Origin: Leeia aquatica
GTDB lineage: Bacteria; Pseudomonadota; Gammaproteobacteria; Burkholderiales; Leeiaceae
Assembly: GCF_012641365.1 (NCBI RefSeq)
Contig: NZ_JABAIM010000002.1
Location: forward strand, 434,001-498,000
DNA: 64,000 bases
Direction: 5' to 3'
The position numbers and the translations under genes are program-made. A model generated the notes under the pieces. That model had not been told where the DNA came from. It saw only the letters and a program-made list of their open reading frames with translations, and did no database searches. This document shows positions 1 through 8,677 of this stretch, in pieces (the first letter of the stretch is position 1; every line of letters starts with the position of its first letter).

Positions 1-477
1 GCGCACGGTGCCCATCTGCACGGGGCCGACTGGCTGCACTACTTTACCGAAGCTGACCAAGCCCGACTGCTGCAGGAAACAACGCCCGCACATATCCGCC
101 CCTTGAGCCAGGCCGACCAGACTGCCTTCAACCAATTCCAGTCCCTGGCTTCTGAAGCCGATCTGGATGCGGCCTGGGTAGAGCTGGATCACTGGTCAGT
201 CTGGGGCGCTTTTGTCGGACCACAGCTGGTGTGTGCGGCCAGCATGTATGTGTGGCCGGATAGCCCACTGGCCGATACCGGGGTGCTGACCCTTCCGGCG
301 CACCGGGGCCAAGGATTTGCCCGCGACGTGATCCGCGCCATCAGCCGCCATGCCTGCCAGCAAGGGTTTGAGCCGCAATACCGCTGTCAGCTGGATCATG
401 TCAGCTCTGCGGCCGTCGCGCGCGCAGCCGGCATGCGCTGTTATGGCAGCTGGGAAGTCCTCAGCACAGATGACTGA
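1..477 (+). CDS. GNAT-family N-acetyltransferase, 3' part
   Basis: The reading frame is open from base 1 to the TGA at 475-477, so the gene begins outside the window; only about 158 residues are visible. The C-terminal half carries the acetyl-CoA binding pattern of GNAT enzymes: a beta strand (GVLTLPAHRGQGFARDVI) with the R/Q-x-x-G-x-G/A loop, followed by a helix and a final segment with the V-S-S-A-A-V-A-R-A-A-G-M layout usual for motif B. GNAT enzymes move an acetyl group from acetyl-CoA to an amine; the substrate cannot be read from this fragment. A TTG at 103 could serve as an internal start, but conserved-looking sequence lies before it, so I favour a longer protein. Confidence 0.75.
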   Translation, partial: AHGAHLHGADWLHYFTEADQARLLQETTPAHIRPLSQADQTAFNQFQSLASEADLDAAWVELDHWSVWGAFVGPQLVCAASMYVWPDSPLADTGVLTLPAHRGQGFARDVIRAISRHACQQGFEPQYRCQLDHVSSAAVARAAGMRCYGSWEVLSTDD

Positions 478-706
478 CGGCAAACGTTGTGCCGGTCAGA
501 CAGGCGCGATGACAATTGTATGAATGCCTCTTGCTTCACGGCACCGACGTGATACAGTTCCCGGCGCGGAATGGACGAAGCACTGCCACGGCAGTGACAT
601 CCGCCTGAAGGCGGGGCAACCTGCCTTCAGTCTGAATTTCCGGCCCTGACTGTCCATAGCCTCGCAGAAGGCTGATGGCGGGGTGCGGGCGCGATCAGTC
701 AGGGAG

Positions 707-724
707 CTCGCCACACATGGCGAG
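707..724 (+). repeat. Small hairpin in the leader of the lipoprotein gene
   Basis: CTCGCC (707-712) and GGCGAG (719-724) form a perfect 6-bp stem around a 6-base loop, ending about 20 bases before the ATG at 745. It lies just upstream of the GGAGA ribosome binding site. A role in translation control is possible but unproven. The rest of 478-744 holds no gene I can support. Confidence 0.3.
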
Positions 725-744
725 TCACATGGGCAGGAGACATC

Positions 745-1761
745 ATGTCCTCGTTGCAGCAAACCCGGCGCCAGCTGCTACGCGCAGCCATGCTGGGCGT
801 TCTGGCGATCGGTCTGGCAGGTTGTGGCGCCAATCAAGTTCCCGTATCCAGCAACACCGATGCCGTACAGGCCGCACTGAAGCAGGGCAAAGGCGTACTG
901 GTCGCCCGCAAGACCACGCTGGATTTCTATACAGCTTCGCATGAAATGCTGACCCTGCCGGGGGATGCGCGCCCAGCGCTGACGTACTGGCTGCACCGCG
1001 ACAGCAAGAAACCGCTGGTACTGGGCGCCTGGACCTCCAGCGAAGGCCATGGCAAGCGCTTCGTTGGCAACGCGGATTACTACATTCTGGAACCCGGTTT
1101 TTATGACCTGGTCGGCTTTGCCCGCAAGACTAGAAACAATGACACGGTGCGTAACCTGCAGCGCGCGCGCACCTCATTACAGTCCACATTAGGCTTTGTA
1201 CAGTTCTCCCGCACGACCCTGCCGCACATGGAGCAGTACAAGGAGTGGATCCCGCCCTCCTATGCAGGTGCCACGGTCAACGGCAATATGATCACCCATT
1301 GGTATGACCCCGGCTACTATGCGGATGCAACACGCGAAGTGCAGGGCGACGCCATTTTCATCGACTTCCGTGGCGTCATCCCCTACGACAAGAGCGGCAA
1401 GGGCAATCTGGCCAGCTTCTACATCAAGCCCGGGCAATTGCTGACGATCGGGGACTTTGATGTCGCCTACACCAATGGCCCAGCAGAAACACCTCGTCCT
1501 GAGGTCTGGGTCAGCCCACTGGAAAGCATTACCTACTATTTCAACCCACAGCCACAACATGCCGAGTTGCAGCAGGTGATGACGCAAATGGGTTATCCCG
1601 CCAATCTGGTGCAGCAAGTCGGGACAGCCGTACCGATTCCTGGCATGTTTTTTCAAAACATGAAGCCTATTGGTGCCAATCCACCGGGCATGGGCATGCT
1701 GACAGACAAGCTCTATTACCTTAGCGTGACCGCCAAATCACGGGTGCTGACGCCGCACTAA
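745..1761 (+). CDS. Predicted lipoprotein of unknown function
   Basis: This 338-residue protein starts with a basic n-region (RRQLLRAA), a hydrophobic stretch and a lipobox LAGC near residues 24-27, so it should be lipidated on Cys and anchored in the periplasm or outer membrane. GGAGA lies about 7 bases before the ATG. The mature part is rich in aromatic residues and shows no catalytic motif I recognise. The paired arginines followed by QLLRAA loosely resemble a Tat signal but lack the full consensus. It stands alone: the next gene is convergent and ends 4 bases after it. Function unknown. Confidence 0.8.
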   Translation: MSSLQQTRRQLLRAAMLGVLAIGLAGCGANQVPVSSNTDAVQAALKQGKGVLVARKTTLDFYTASHEMLTLPGDARPALTYWLHRDSKKPLVLGAWTSSEGHGKRFVGNADYYILEPGFYDLVGFARKTRNNDTVRNLQRARTSLQSTLGFVQFSRTTLPHMEQYKEWIPPSYAGATVNGNMITHWYDPGYYADATREVQGDAIFIDFRGVIPYDKSGKGNLASFYIKPGQLLTIGDFDVAYTNGPAETPRPEVWVSPLESITYYFNPQPQHAELQQVMTQMGYPANLVQQVGTAVPIPGMFFQNMKPIGANPPGMGMLTDKLYYLSVTAKSRVLTPH

Positions 1762-1764
1762 GTC

Positions 1765-2592
1765 TCAGCGGGAGGTGAACCAACGCGCAGGGGTCACCCC
1801 AAGCGCACGCTGAAACATGCTGATGAACGCACTGGGAGTGGCATAGCCCAGTGCGTCCGCCACCTGCGCCACCCTTTCTCCATTCGACAAGCGCTCCAGC
1901 GCCTGCACCAGTCGGGCCTGCTGCCGCCACTGGGCAAAACTGAGCCCGGTTTCCTGCTGAAACAAGCGCGTGATGGTGCGCGCGGACAGCCCGGCCCACT
2001 GCGCCCATGCCTCCAGCGTACGGCTATCCTCGAGCCTCAATAGCAATGCGTTGACGATCTTCAGCAGACGGCGATCCTGCGGCATCGGCAGGTGTAGCGC
2101 CTCCTGCGGCGCCTGTTGCAATTCATCGAGCAGCACGGCCTGTAAACGCAGTTGCGCTACATCCAGCTCCGCTTGATGCAGCCAGCGGGTGGCCCGGTCT
2201 ACCAAGGCCCGCAGCAGGGGATTGACGGCCAGCACACATGGGGTCCGTGGCAGCTCGACCGCCAGATCCGGCGTAATCAGCACATTCCAGCCCCGGTGAG
2301 CACCGCTCAGCCGTGCCCTGTGGGGTACATCCGGCGGCATCCAGCCCGCCCGGTGCGGTGGCATCACCCATGCCCCATGCGGTGTTTCCACTTGCACCAG
2401 GCCATCCTCCACACAGAATAACTGCCCGCGCACATGCTGGTGCCAGCCGGTTTCCCGGTTACCCAGCTGGAAGTCGCTGCTGGCGGTATCGTCACCCCAA
2501 ACCGCCAGAATGGCCGGGCCGTCGCGGCGTTCGCTGGCCTCCTGCAACCAGCGGTTGGGGCTGGGGGCATCACCCAGATGCATCATGTCCAA
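1765..2592 (-). CDS. AraC-family transcriptional regulator with cupin-type N-terminus
   Basis: The 275-residue protein has an AraC-type cupin sensor at about residues 30-130 (HQHVRGQL, then a W-M-P-P strand motif typical of this subfamily) and a double helix-turn-helix at about 175-270, ending in the signature ALGYATPSAFISMFQRALG. The order and length match regulators of the NimR type, which control a divergent MFS efflux gene. The divergent MFS gene starts 91 bases away, so control of that exporter and of itself is the obvious inference. The inducer is unknown. Confidence 0.88.
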   Translation of the reverse strand: MDMMHLGDAPSPNRWLQEASERRDGPAILAVWGDDTASSDFQLGNRETGWHQHVRGQLFCVEDGLVQVETPHGAWVMPPHRAGWMPPDVPHRARLSGAHRGWNVLITPDLAVELPRTPCVLAVNPLLRALVDRATRWLHQAELDVAQLRLQAVLLDELQQAPQEALHLPMPQDRRLLKIVNALLLRLEDSRTLEAWAQWAGLSARTITRLFQQETGLSFAQWRQQARLVQALERLSNGERVAQVADALGYATPSAFISMFQRALGVTPARWFTSR

Positions 2593-2682
2593 AATTCCGT
2601 ATTTTCGATCACAATCACGTTATCACGAAACCCAAGTGGACACCTAGACTGGAGGCCTGATTCCACCACCGGAGACTTTCCC

Positions 2683-4089
2683 ATGACCACTTCCCCTCCC
2701 CTGATCCGGTCGGGCCTGCCCGCCTGGCTCCTGATTGCCACCGCCTGCCTTGCCTCGTGCATGGTGGTGATGGATGGCGCCATTGTGAACGTTGCCCTGC
2801 CAGCCATGCAGCAGGCCTTGCACCTCAGCGCACTGGCGCAGCAGTGGATTGTGGATGCCTATTTGCTGACTCTGGGCGGCTTCATGCTGCTGGCAGCCCG
2901 AGTTGGCGATCTCTATGGCCGCCGCCGCACCCTGCTGGCCGGGCTGGCGCTGTTCACCCTCGCCAGCCTGGCCGGGGGGCTGGCAGAGAGCGGCGTCACA
3001 TTGCTGATCGCCCGCGCCGTACAGGGGATAGGGGCCTCGGTACTGGCCACCTCCTCGATGACCCTGATCGTCGCTGCCACCCAGCACGACAAGCAAGCAC
3101 GCGCCAAGGCCCTCTCGCTGTGGGCAGCCTTCAATTCGGCGGGCTTTGCCCTTGGGGCCGTACTGGGCGGCATTCTGACAGCACGCTATGGCTGGCAAGC
3201 GGTGATGTTCGTTAACGTGCCCATCGGCGCACTGTTGATTCTGGCAAGCCTGACTTGCCTGCAAACCACACCCGTGCAGCGCAGTCCGCTGGACTGGGCG
3301 GGTGCACTCACCGCCACCTTGGGCAGCAGCAGCCTGATTTATGGACTATCACAAGCCGCTCAGCTGGGTTGGGCCAGCCTGGAAGTATGGGGGAGCTTGC
3401 TCGCGGGTGCCGCCTTGCTGATCGGCTTTGTACAGATCGAGCGCCGCAGCCCAGCCCCTCTGCTGCGCTTGTCCCTGTTCAAGATGCCCAATCAGGCCCG
3501 GGGCAATCTGGTAATGATGAGTCTGGGTGGCACACTGGCGGCGACCGTCTTCTTGCTCTCCACCCAGCTGCAACAACTGGGGCATTACTCAGCAGAAGCG
3601 GCCGGGCTGGCCTTGCTGCCTTTCGGCGTGATGCTGGCTGTCGCACGCTTGCTGTTCAACCAGCGAGCCGCCAGCGGCCAGGCCCACCGCTTCCCGCTGT
3701 ATGGCAGCCTGCTGGCCAGTGCCGCCCTGCTGTGGCTGGCCACCCTACCGGCTCATCCGGACTTCTGGCTGCACCTGCTGCCCCCCACTTTGCTGTTGGG
3801 CTTTGGCTTGGGCATGGTGGTACTGACCGCCATGCAGAATCTGACGGCGGGTATCTCACAGCAGGATGCCGGGCTGGTGTCTGGCGTAGCCAACAGCGCC
3901 CGGCAATTGGGTGGTGCTTTGGGTGTAGCACTGGCAGCAACTTTGCTGCGCAGTTCAGGCCAGTTTTCTGAGTACACACACTTGCAGCATTACCACCACG
4001 CTTTCATTGCGGTTGCCGTGTTGAGCTTGCTGTGCGGCCTGCTCTCTGTTCGGCGTACCCCAGCCCCGGCGGTTCAGCCGGTACGATGA
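2683..4089 (+). CDS. MFS drug exporter, DHA2 (14-TMS) type
   Basis: I place the start at the ATG at 2683, preceded by GGAGAC with 7-base spacing; the open frame further upstream runs antisense through the AraC gene. The 468-residue product is almost wholly hydrophobic. It has the MFS motif A between helices 2 and 3 (GDLYGRRRTLL), the membrane-entry D-x-x-I-V-N-V-A-L-P signature near residue 32 that marks the DHA2/EmrB-QacA family, and a motif C-like GFALGAVLGG. Such proteins exchange protons for hydrophobic drugs or metabolites across the inner membrane. No EmrA-type partner is adjacent. The divergent AraC protein probably regulates it. Confidence 0.88.
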   Translation: MTTSPPLIRSGLPAWLLIATACLASCMVVMDGAIVNVALPAMQQALHLSALAQQWIVDAYLLTLGGFMLLAARVGDLYGRRRTLLAGLALFTLASLAGGLAESGVTLLIARAVQGIGASVLATSSMTLIVAATQHDKQARAKALSLWAAFNSAGFALGAVLGGILTARYGWQAVMFVNVPIGALLILASLTCLQTTPVQRSPLDWAGALTATLGSSSLIYGLSQAAQLGWASLEVWGSLLAGAALLIGFVQIERRSPAPLLRLSLFKMPNQARGNLVMMSLGGTLAATVFLLSTQLQQLGHYSAEAAGLALLPFGVMLAVARLLFNQRAASGQAHRFPLYGSLLASAALLWLATLPAHPDFWLHLLPPTLLLGFGLGMVVLTAMQNLTAGISQQDAGLVSGVANSARQLGGALGVALAATLLRSSGQFSEYTHLQHYHHAFIAVAVLSLLCGLLSVRRTPAPAVQPVR

Positions 4090-4146
4090 TCATTCAAACG
4101 TCGTGGCGCCCTTGCCTTGCCCGGCATCTCTGTCAATACTGATGGC

Positions 4147-4968
4147 ATGCTCCCGCGCTCGACGTTTCCTTTGCTGATTGCGCTGACCAGCCTGCCCTGC
4201 CTGCTGGTTGGTGCACCCTCGCATGCGCTGACCCTGCAATCCGACTTGATTCAACTGGAACCCTGGACCATCAGCACCACCAATGCCCAAGGGCAGGAAA
4301 AACTGATCGGCGCCCTGCCAGATCTGTTGGATGAATTCGAGCGTCGCAGTGGCTACAAAGTCAACCGGCGCATCACCCCTTATGCCCGTGTTGAAGCGGA
4401 TCTGGAAGGCGGATTAATCGACTTCTCGGTCATGGCCTGGGGGCCAGCACGCGCACGTTATGCCAATCGTGGTACCGACTTCGGCCCACTGGATTTTGGG
4501 GTTTACTTTGCCAAAGGTACTACCGCCCAAAAATACGAAGACCTGTATCCCCTACCGTTGTGCACCCCACTCGGGCTAAAAGTTGATCCGCGATACGATA
4601 TTGACCCAGCAATGCAAAAAGACCTGAGCGTTGACTACACCACCTGCGTCAAAAAGGTTGTCGCCAAGCATGGCAGCGTAGGTGTCGCCGGCTCACTGGG
4701 CACCATCGATGTCATTATCGACAAGCTGAATGTTCGCAAATTCTTTGGTGAACGTTTCCTTTTCCGTGTAACCACCCTTTCCGTTTCCTGGTCACAACGT
4801 GCCCCCAACAATCCGGAAGAAGCCCGGGTCAACGCCATTTTCAAAGGCATGGTGGAAGATGGCACTTACGAGCGCATCACCCGCAAGTGGTTTGGCAAGC
4901 ACCTCAGCTATTTCCCCCGTGCCACATCACCCTCCACCAAACCTGCCCGCAAACCCGCCTCCCGCTGA
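4147..4968 (+). CDS. Periplasmic solute-binding protein, SBP_bac_3 type, orphan
   Basis: From the ATG at 4147 the protein begins with a good signal peptide (MLPRSTFPLLIALTSLPCLL... SHA), giving 273 residues. An in-frame TTG at 4117 would add residues before the signal and is less likely. The mature part follows the fold order of family 3 binding proteins: an early W-T-I strand, G-A-L-P-D-L-L-D-E-F helix, a D-F-S-V-M-A segment after the first lobe, and a C-terminal V-E-D-G-T-Y-x-x-I-T-x-K-W helix. No ABC permease or ATPase is nearby. Its 3' end overlaps the convergent LysR gene by 61 bases. Confidence 0.75.
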   Translation: MLPRSTFPLLIALTSLPCLLVGAPSHALTLQSDLIQLEPWTISTTNAQGQEKLIGALPDLLDEFERRSGYKVNRRITPYARVEADLEGGLIDFSVMAWGPARARYANRGTDFGPLDFGVYFAKGTTAQKYEDLYPLPLCTPLGLKVDPRYDIDPAMQKDLSVDYTTCVKKVVAKHGSVGVAGSLGTIDVIIDKLNVRKFFGERFLFRVTTLSVSWSQRAPNNPEEARVNAIFKGMVEDGTYERITRKWFGKHLSYFPRATSPSTKPARKPASR

Positions 4969-5843
4969 TCGGCCAAGTATTGCAAAAACGCCTCGGCCAG
5001 TAGTGAACGTCGTTTCCCCTGCAAGCTAACGATGAACCAGTTGGCATGAATGGGAAAGTGCTCTACCGGCAGTACCACCAGACCATCATCGGCGACATGC
5101 TCGCCCAAGGCATGACGGGAGAGCACGGCCAGCCCCAAACCGCCTGCGACCGCCTGCTTGATGGCCTCATTGCTGCCCAGCTCCATCCGCACTCTGGGAC
5201 GGAAACCATGTGCGGCAAAGTGGGCATCCCCCGCCAGACGGGTACCTGATCCCGGTTCACGCAGGATGAAACGCTCCTCAGCCAATGCGCTCAGTGGCAA
5301 GCTTGAGGCCGAGGCCAGCGAGTGATTGCGGGCTGCCACCAGCAACAAGGGGTTAGGCAGAAAGGACTGCTGATCAATGGGCAAGTCTTGCGGGGGCAAG
5401 GACATGATGCACAGGTCGTCACGGTTTTCGCGCAGGCGCTGCACCACCCCGTCCCGATTCAGCACTTCCAGCGCAATATCTACCTCCGGGTAGCGGGCGC
5501 AGAAGCCCCCCAGCAAGCGCGGCATAAAATACTTGGCCGTACTCACCACCGCCACCCGCAGCCGCCCCCGGGTCAACCCGCGCAGGCCGTCGATGCGCTG
5601 ACCGAAGGCCGCCCATTCTTCACTCATCGCACGAGCCGTGCGTGCCAGCTCCTCACCCGCGGCGGTCAAGGACAAACGCTTGCTGACCACCTCATACAGC
5701 GGCATACCCACTGCCTCGGTCAGCTCTTTCAGCTGCATGGATACCGTGGGCTGGGTGACATGGCAACGCCGTGCCGCGGCACTCACGCTGCCCGTGTCCA
5801 CCACGGCCAGAAAAACCTGCAATTGCCGGAATGTCACATTCAT
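4908..5843 (-). CDS. LysR-family regulator, CbbR-like
   Basis: The 311-residue protein has a winged HTH at about 4-65 (FRQLQVFLAVVDTGSVSAAA, then TQPTVSMQLKEL) and a LysR substrate-binding domain from about 90. The sequence around the HTH and the early effector domain resembles the CbbR/RbcR branch, which senses metabolites of carbon fixation. It is divergent from an SbtA-type bicarbonate transporter with 93 bases between the start codons, so regulation of that gene is likely. No Rubisco genes are present in the window. The 3' end overlaps the neighbouring binding-protein gene. Confidence 0.85.
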   Translation of the reverse strand: MNVTFRQLQVFLAVVDTGSVSAAARRCHVTQPTVSMQLKELTEAVGMPLYEVVSKRLSLTAAGEELARTARAMSEEWAAFGQRIDGLRGLTRGRLRVAVVSTAKYFMPRLLGGFCARYPEVDIALEVLNRDGVVQRLRENRDDLCIMSLPPQDLPIDQQSFLPNPLLLVAARNHSLASASSLPLSALAEERFILREPGSGTRLAGDAHFAAHGFRPRVRMELGSNEAIKQAVAGGLGLAVLSRHALGEHVADDGLVVLPVEHFPIHANWFIVSLQGKRRSLLAEAFLQYLADQREAGLRAGLVEGDVARGK

Positions 5844-5936
5844 CAGTATTTATCTATGCATACTCAATGAATAATTGATTTTACAGCATGAAAGCGCATG
5901 CCTACCATCCGCGACACCTCATGTGAAAGCCACACG

Positions 5937-6893
5937 ATGACCAGCCTGCTCGACCCCGCCATCCTGTTTTTTGTGTTCGGCATCTGTGCCGGCTTGCTGA
6001 AATCCAACCTCGACATTCCGCTGCCGATCAGCCGCTTCTTGTCGCTGTATCTGTTAATGGCACTCGGCCTGAAAGGGGGCTTCGCGCTGGCCAAAAGTGG
6101 CCTGACACTGGAGATCGCCAGCAGTCTGGGGGCTGCGGTACTGCTTGCCCTCCTCATCCCGCTACTGGCCTACCCTTTGCTGCGGCGGCTGGTACCTGGC
6201 TGGGATGCCGCAGCACTGGCGGCGACCTATGGCTCCGTCAGCGCGGTGACCTTCATCACCGCTACCCAATACCTGGACCAGCACCAGCTCAGTTATGGGG
6301 GTCACATGGCCGCCGCCATGGCCCTGATGGAATCTCCGGCGATCCTGCTCGCAGTACTATTGGCCAACCGCTTGCGGCGAGAACAGGGAGGTGCCCAGGC
6401 GGGCCACAGCCTGCGCGCCTTGCTGCATGAATCGTTCACTGATGGCGCCCAGATGCTGCTGATCGGCGCCATGCTGGTGGGCCTGCTGACGGGTGCGGCT
6501 GGACAAGCCGCCATGCAGCCCTTCTCCGGCGACCTGTTCAAAGGCATGCTGTCCTTCTTCCTGCTCGACATGGGCCTACTGGCCGCCCGCAACCTGCCGC
6601 AGCTGCATGGCATTTCACCGTGGCTGATGGCTTACGCCATCGGCGCCCCGCTATGCCATGCCACGCTCGCGCTGTTACTCGCCAAGCTGCTGGGCCTGTC
6701 TGCCGGTGACGGCGGCCTGCTGATGGTGCTGGCGGCCAGCGCTTCCTACATCGCCGTCCCCGCCGTGCTGCGCGAAGCCATCCCCGAAGCCCGGCCCGCG
6801 CTCTACTTTGGCCTCTCGCTCGGGCTCACCTTCCCGTTCAACATCCTGCTCGGCATCCCGCTCTACCTGCAAACCGCACAACGGCTGCTGTGA
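5937..6893 (+). CDS. sbtA: SbtA-family sodium-dependent bicarbonate transporter
   Basis: I use the ATG at 5937 (MTSLLDPAILFFVF); an upstream ATG at 5898 adds a hydrophilic extension that does not fit the family. The 318-residue membrane protein has two inverted halves of about five helices with the DUF897 patterns LGLKGGFALAKSG in the first half, GSVSAVTF in its crossover, and LAASASYIAVPAVLREAIPEA in the second. Members import bicarbonate with sodium. The usual PII-like partner SbtB is not adjacent. Regulation by the divergent LysR protein is inferred from position. Confidence 0.85.
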   Translation: MTSLLDPAILFFVFGICAGLLKSNLDIPLPISRFLSLYLLMALGLKGGFALAKSGLTLEIASSLGAAVLLALLIPLLAYPLLRRLVPGWDAAALAATYGSVSAVTFITATQYLDQHQLSYGGHMAAAMALMESPAILLAVLLANRLRREQGGAQAGHSLRALLHESFTDGAQMLLIGAMLVGLLTGAAGQAAMQPFSGDLFKGMLSFFLLDMGLLAARNLPQLHGISPWLMAYAIGAPLCHATLALLLAKLLGLSAGDGGLLMVLAASASYIAVPAVLREAIPEARPALYFGLSLGLTFPFNILLGIPLYLQTAQRLL

Positions 6894-6953
6894 GCTTGAC
6901 GACGCCCCATCTGGACGGCAGGATGCTACGCTGAGATTTCCAAAGACACTTGC

Positions 6954-7364
6954 ATGACAGATCATGACCCTTGGCAACCACCGCAGAGTATCCTCATCTG
7001 CAAAGCCGCCATTAGTCCTTGGGCAGATGGCTCGCGTGCCAGTGCCGTTCTGGCTTGTCTGACTGGCGGTTTGCTGCTGGCATTGTGTTATGCCGCACTG
7101 TTAAGCGGAGGGCAAAAGGTCTATCTCATTGTGTGGTGGGGCATGCAGGGTGTCGCCTCCCTCTTGCTAGGTTATGGGGTTGCGCTCAGAAAGCTGCCCT
7201 GCGCTGCCTCATTAACCCTGATGCAGGGCGGCATCCTGCTTTATCAGCTGCTTACCCCGCAACCGAATACATTCATGCTCATGGTCAATGGGGTCTTACT
7301 ACTCATACATGCGATTGGCTGGCGTGGTTGTCATCTGTATCGTCAAACCTTGAACCGTCGGTAA
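6954..7364 (+). CDS. Small membrane protein, tandem pair member 1
   Basis: This 136-residue protein has a hydrophilic start (MTDHDPWQPPQS) followed by about four predicted transmembrane segments. It shares the N-terminal pattern NPW/DPW-Q-x-P-Q-S, segment number and length with the gene 8 bases downstream, so the two look like a tandem duplication. I recognise no family. Its role is unknown; the pair is probably co-transcribed. Confidence 0.65.
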   Translation: MTDHDPWQPPQSILICKAAISPWADGSRASAVLACLTGGLLLALCYAALLSGGQKVYLIVWWGMQGVASLLLGYGVALRKLPCAASLTLMQGGILLYQLLTPQPNTFMLMVNGVLLLIHAIGWRGCHLYRQTLNRR

Positions 7365-7371
7365 TTTTGCC

Positions 7372-7791
7372 ATGTCCACCAATCCCTGGCAGGCCCCGCA
7401 AAGCACGCTGGCTCGCCCAGAGCAGGCCGCTTGGTACACGTACCTTCCCTTGCTCAGTGCCGTCGTAGCCTGCGCCGGTGGCGGTGGTTTGCTGACATTG
7501 ATGCTATTTCCTGCCAGCCTGGGTCTGCACTGGGCACTGGTGGGCTTGGGCGGGATGGCCTTGATTCTGCTGGGTTATGCGGTCTCCGGGTGCCATTGGC
7601 CGTCTGCGGCCATGCTGGTCTTGTTGCATGCCGTCGCCTTGGGCATGCAGGTCCGTGCGCCGCCGACAAACCAGCTCACCTGTCTGGTGCTGGCGGCTTT
7701 GCTGCTGCTTCATGGCTTGAGCGGGTGGGCATGCTGGCGACAGCGTCACACCCGCCCGACCTCTCAGGCCAGTGCCACGGAAGCAGGTTGA
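7372..7791 (+). CDS. Small membrane protein, tandem pair member 2
   Basis: A 139-residue protein starting MSTNPWQAPQS, with about four hydrophobic helices and a basic C-terminal tail. It appears to be a diverged paralogue of the preceding gene. The NPWQxPxS start is seen in several short membrane proteins whose N-terminus is cytoplasmic; I do not know its function. Its last 28 bases overlap the convergent gene that ends at 7764. Confidence 0.65.
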   Translation: MSTNPWQAPQSTLARPEQAAWYTYLPLLSAVVACAGGGGLLTLMLFPASLGLHWALVGLGGMALILLGYAVSGCHWPSAAMLVLLHAVALGMQVRAPPTNQLTCLVLAALLLLHGLSGWACWRQRHTRPTSQASATEAG

Positions 7792-8192
7792 GTCCGCTCC
7801 GTTCGTACCGGCAGAAACTGCACGACGCCAAACAGTACCTCAAACACCGTAAAGCCCAGCAGCAAGGTACTGGCTCCCTGATACACCGCATACAGCTGCC
7901 AGCAGCTGAACAGCACGCGAGAAACGCCATCCAGCCGCCCCAGCAGCACGGAGGAGGCCAGCAAGCGCGCCAGAGACCACACCAGCACCACTGAGCCCAG
8001 CAGGGTGGCAAACAGGACATGCTGGATGTCCAGTGGCAGCCAGACGCCACTCAGCCCGAGCTGGACATGGAACTGCCCCAACAGGCCATGCACCCAGCGA
8101 AAACTCCAGGGTGTTACAAATAGCAGGATCACGCCCAGGTCATACCAGGCACTGGCACGCATCAGGGTGAGATAACGGGATTGACTGACCAT
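7764..8192 (-). CDS. Small membrane protein, probable MerR target
   Basis: The start is set at 8192 because GAGGAG lies about 8 bases upstream; a start at 8219 would overlap the promoter. The 142-residue product has about four transmembrane helices and no motif I recognise. The gene is expressed from a promoter whose long spacer holds a MerR-type palindrome, and the MerR gene is divergent, so it is most likely the regulated target, perhaps in stress or metal response. The 3' end overlaps the convergent gene by 28 bases. Confidence 0.65.
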   Translation of the reverse strand: MVSQSRYLTLMRASAWYDLGVILLFVTPWSFRWVHGLLGQFHVQLGLSGVWLPLDIQHVLFATLLGSVVLVWSLARLLASSVLLGRLDGVSRVLFSCWQLYAVYQGASTLLLGFTVFEVLFGVVQFLPVRTERTQPASVALA

Positions 8193-8221
8193 GACGACAC
8201 TCCTCACGAAAAAGTGCACAC

Positions 8222-8253
8222 AGCGTAAACCTTGAAGTAAACTACAAGGTCAA
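8222..8253 (-). promoter_or_regulatory. MerR-type promoter with operator in a long spacer
   Basis: On the minus strand TTGACC (-35, 8248-8253) and a TTACGC/TACGCT -10 element (8222-8228) are separated by 19-20 bases. The spacer is almost filled by the dyad 8229-8250, ACCTTG-x-AGT-xx-ACT-x-CAAGGT, with 9 matching positions per arm. The over-long spacer with a central dyad is the hallmark of promoters that MerR-family activators untwist. It points at the membrane-protein gene starting at 8192. Confidence 0.85.
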
Positions 8254-8278
8254 GCTCTTCATGGTGTGATCGGCCCCA

Positions 8279-8677
8279 ATGAAAATCGGCATGTTGGCGC
8301 AAGCCACCGGCGTCAGCCGCGAAACCCTGCGTTTTTATGAACAGCGTGGCCTGCTGCGCGCCAGCCGGCTGGGTAACGGTTACCGGGACTACCCGCAGGC
8401 CAGCGTGCTGCTGGTACAGTACATTCGTAATGCGCAGCGACTCGGCTTCACCCTGGCCGAGATCAGCGCACGCCTGCCGGACATCTGGGATGCGCCCGAC
8501 CCGGCTCAGAAGGTGATGGAGGTCTTGCAACTCAAGCTGCAAGAGCTGGACCAGCGCATCCTTGCCCTGCAAACCTTACGTCAGCAATTGGCGCATGAAA
8601 TCGTGCAGCAATGCCCGCTGTTGGGTGAGCGCACGCAAGCCCCCGCCACCTGCCCGCCAGGATGGGCCCAACAATGA
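8279..8677 (+). CDS. MerR-family transcriptional regulator
   Basis: The 132-residue protein has the MerR N-terminal winged helix (MKIGMLAQATGVSRETLRFYEQRGLL, residues 1-26 with the R-F-Y-E-x-x-G-L core) and a coiled-coil dimerisation helix at about 80-115. The C-terminus holds two cysteines 13 residues apart (Q-Q-C-P ... A-T-C-P-P), a position used by CueR/SoxR relatives for metal or iron-sulphur ligation; which signal it senses is not clear. It is divergent from its likely target and shares an ATGA overlap with the macrodomain gene downstream. Confidence 0.88.
   Translation: MKIGMLAQATGVSRETLRFYEQRGLLRASRLGNGYRDYPQASVLLVQYIRNAQRLGFTLAEISARLPDIWDAPDPAQKVMEVLQLKLQELDQRILALQTLRQQLAHEIVQQCPLLGERTQAPATCPPGWAQQ

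Noticed and set aside
601-614. Hairpin CCGCC-TGAA-GGCGG as a terminator of the acetyltransferase gene
   Set aside because: It lies 125 bases past the stop, is short and is not followed by a T run.
2434-2682. N-terminal extension of the MFS gene
   Set aside because: It is antisense to the AraC gene; the ATG at 2683 has a good ribosome binding site and begins the usual MFS N-terminus.
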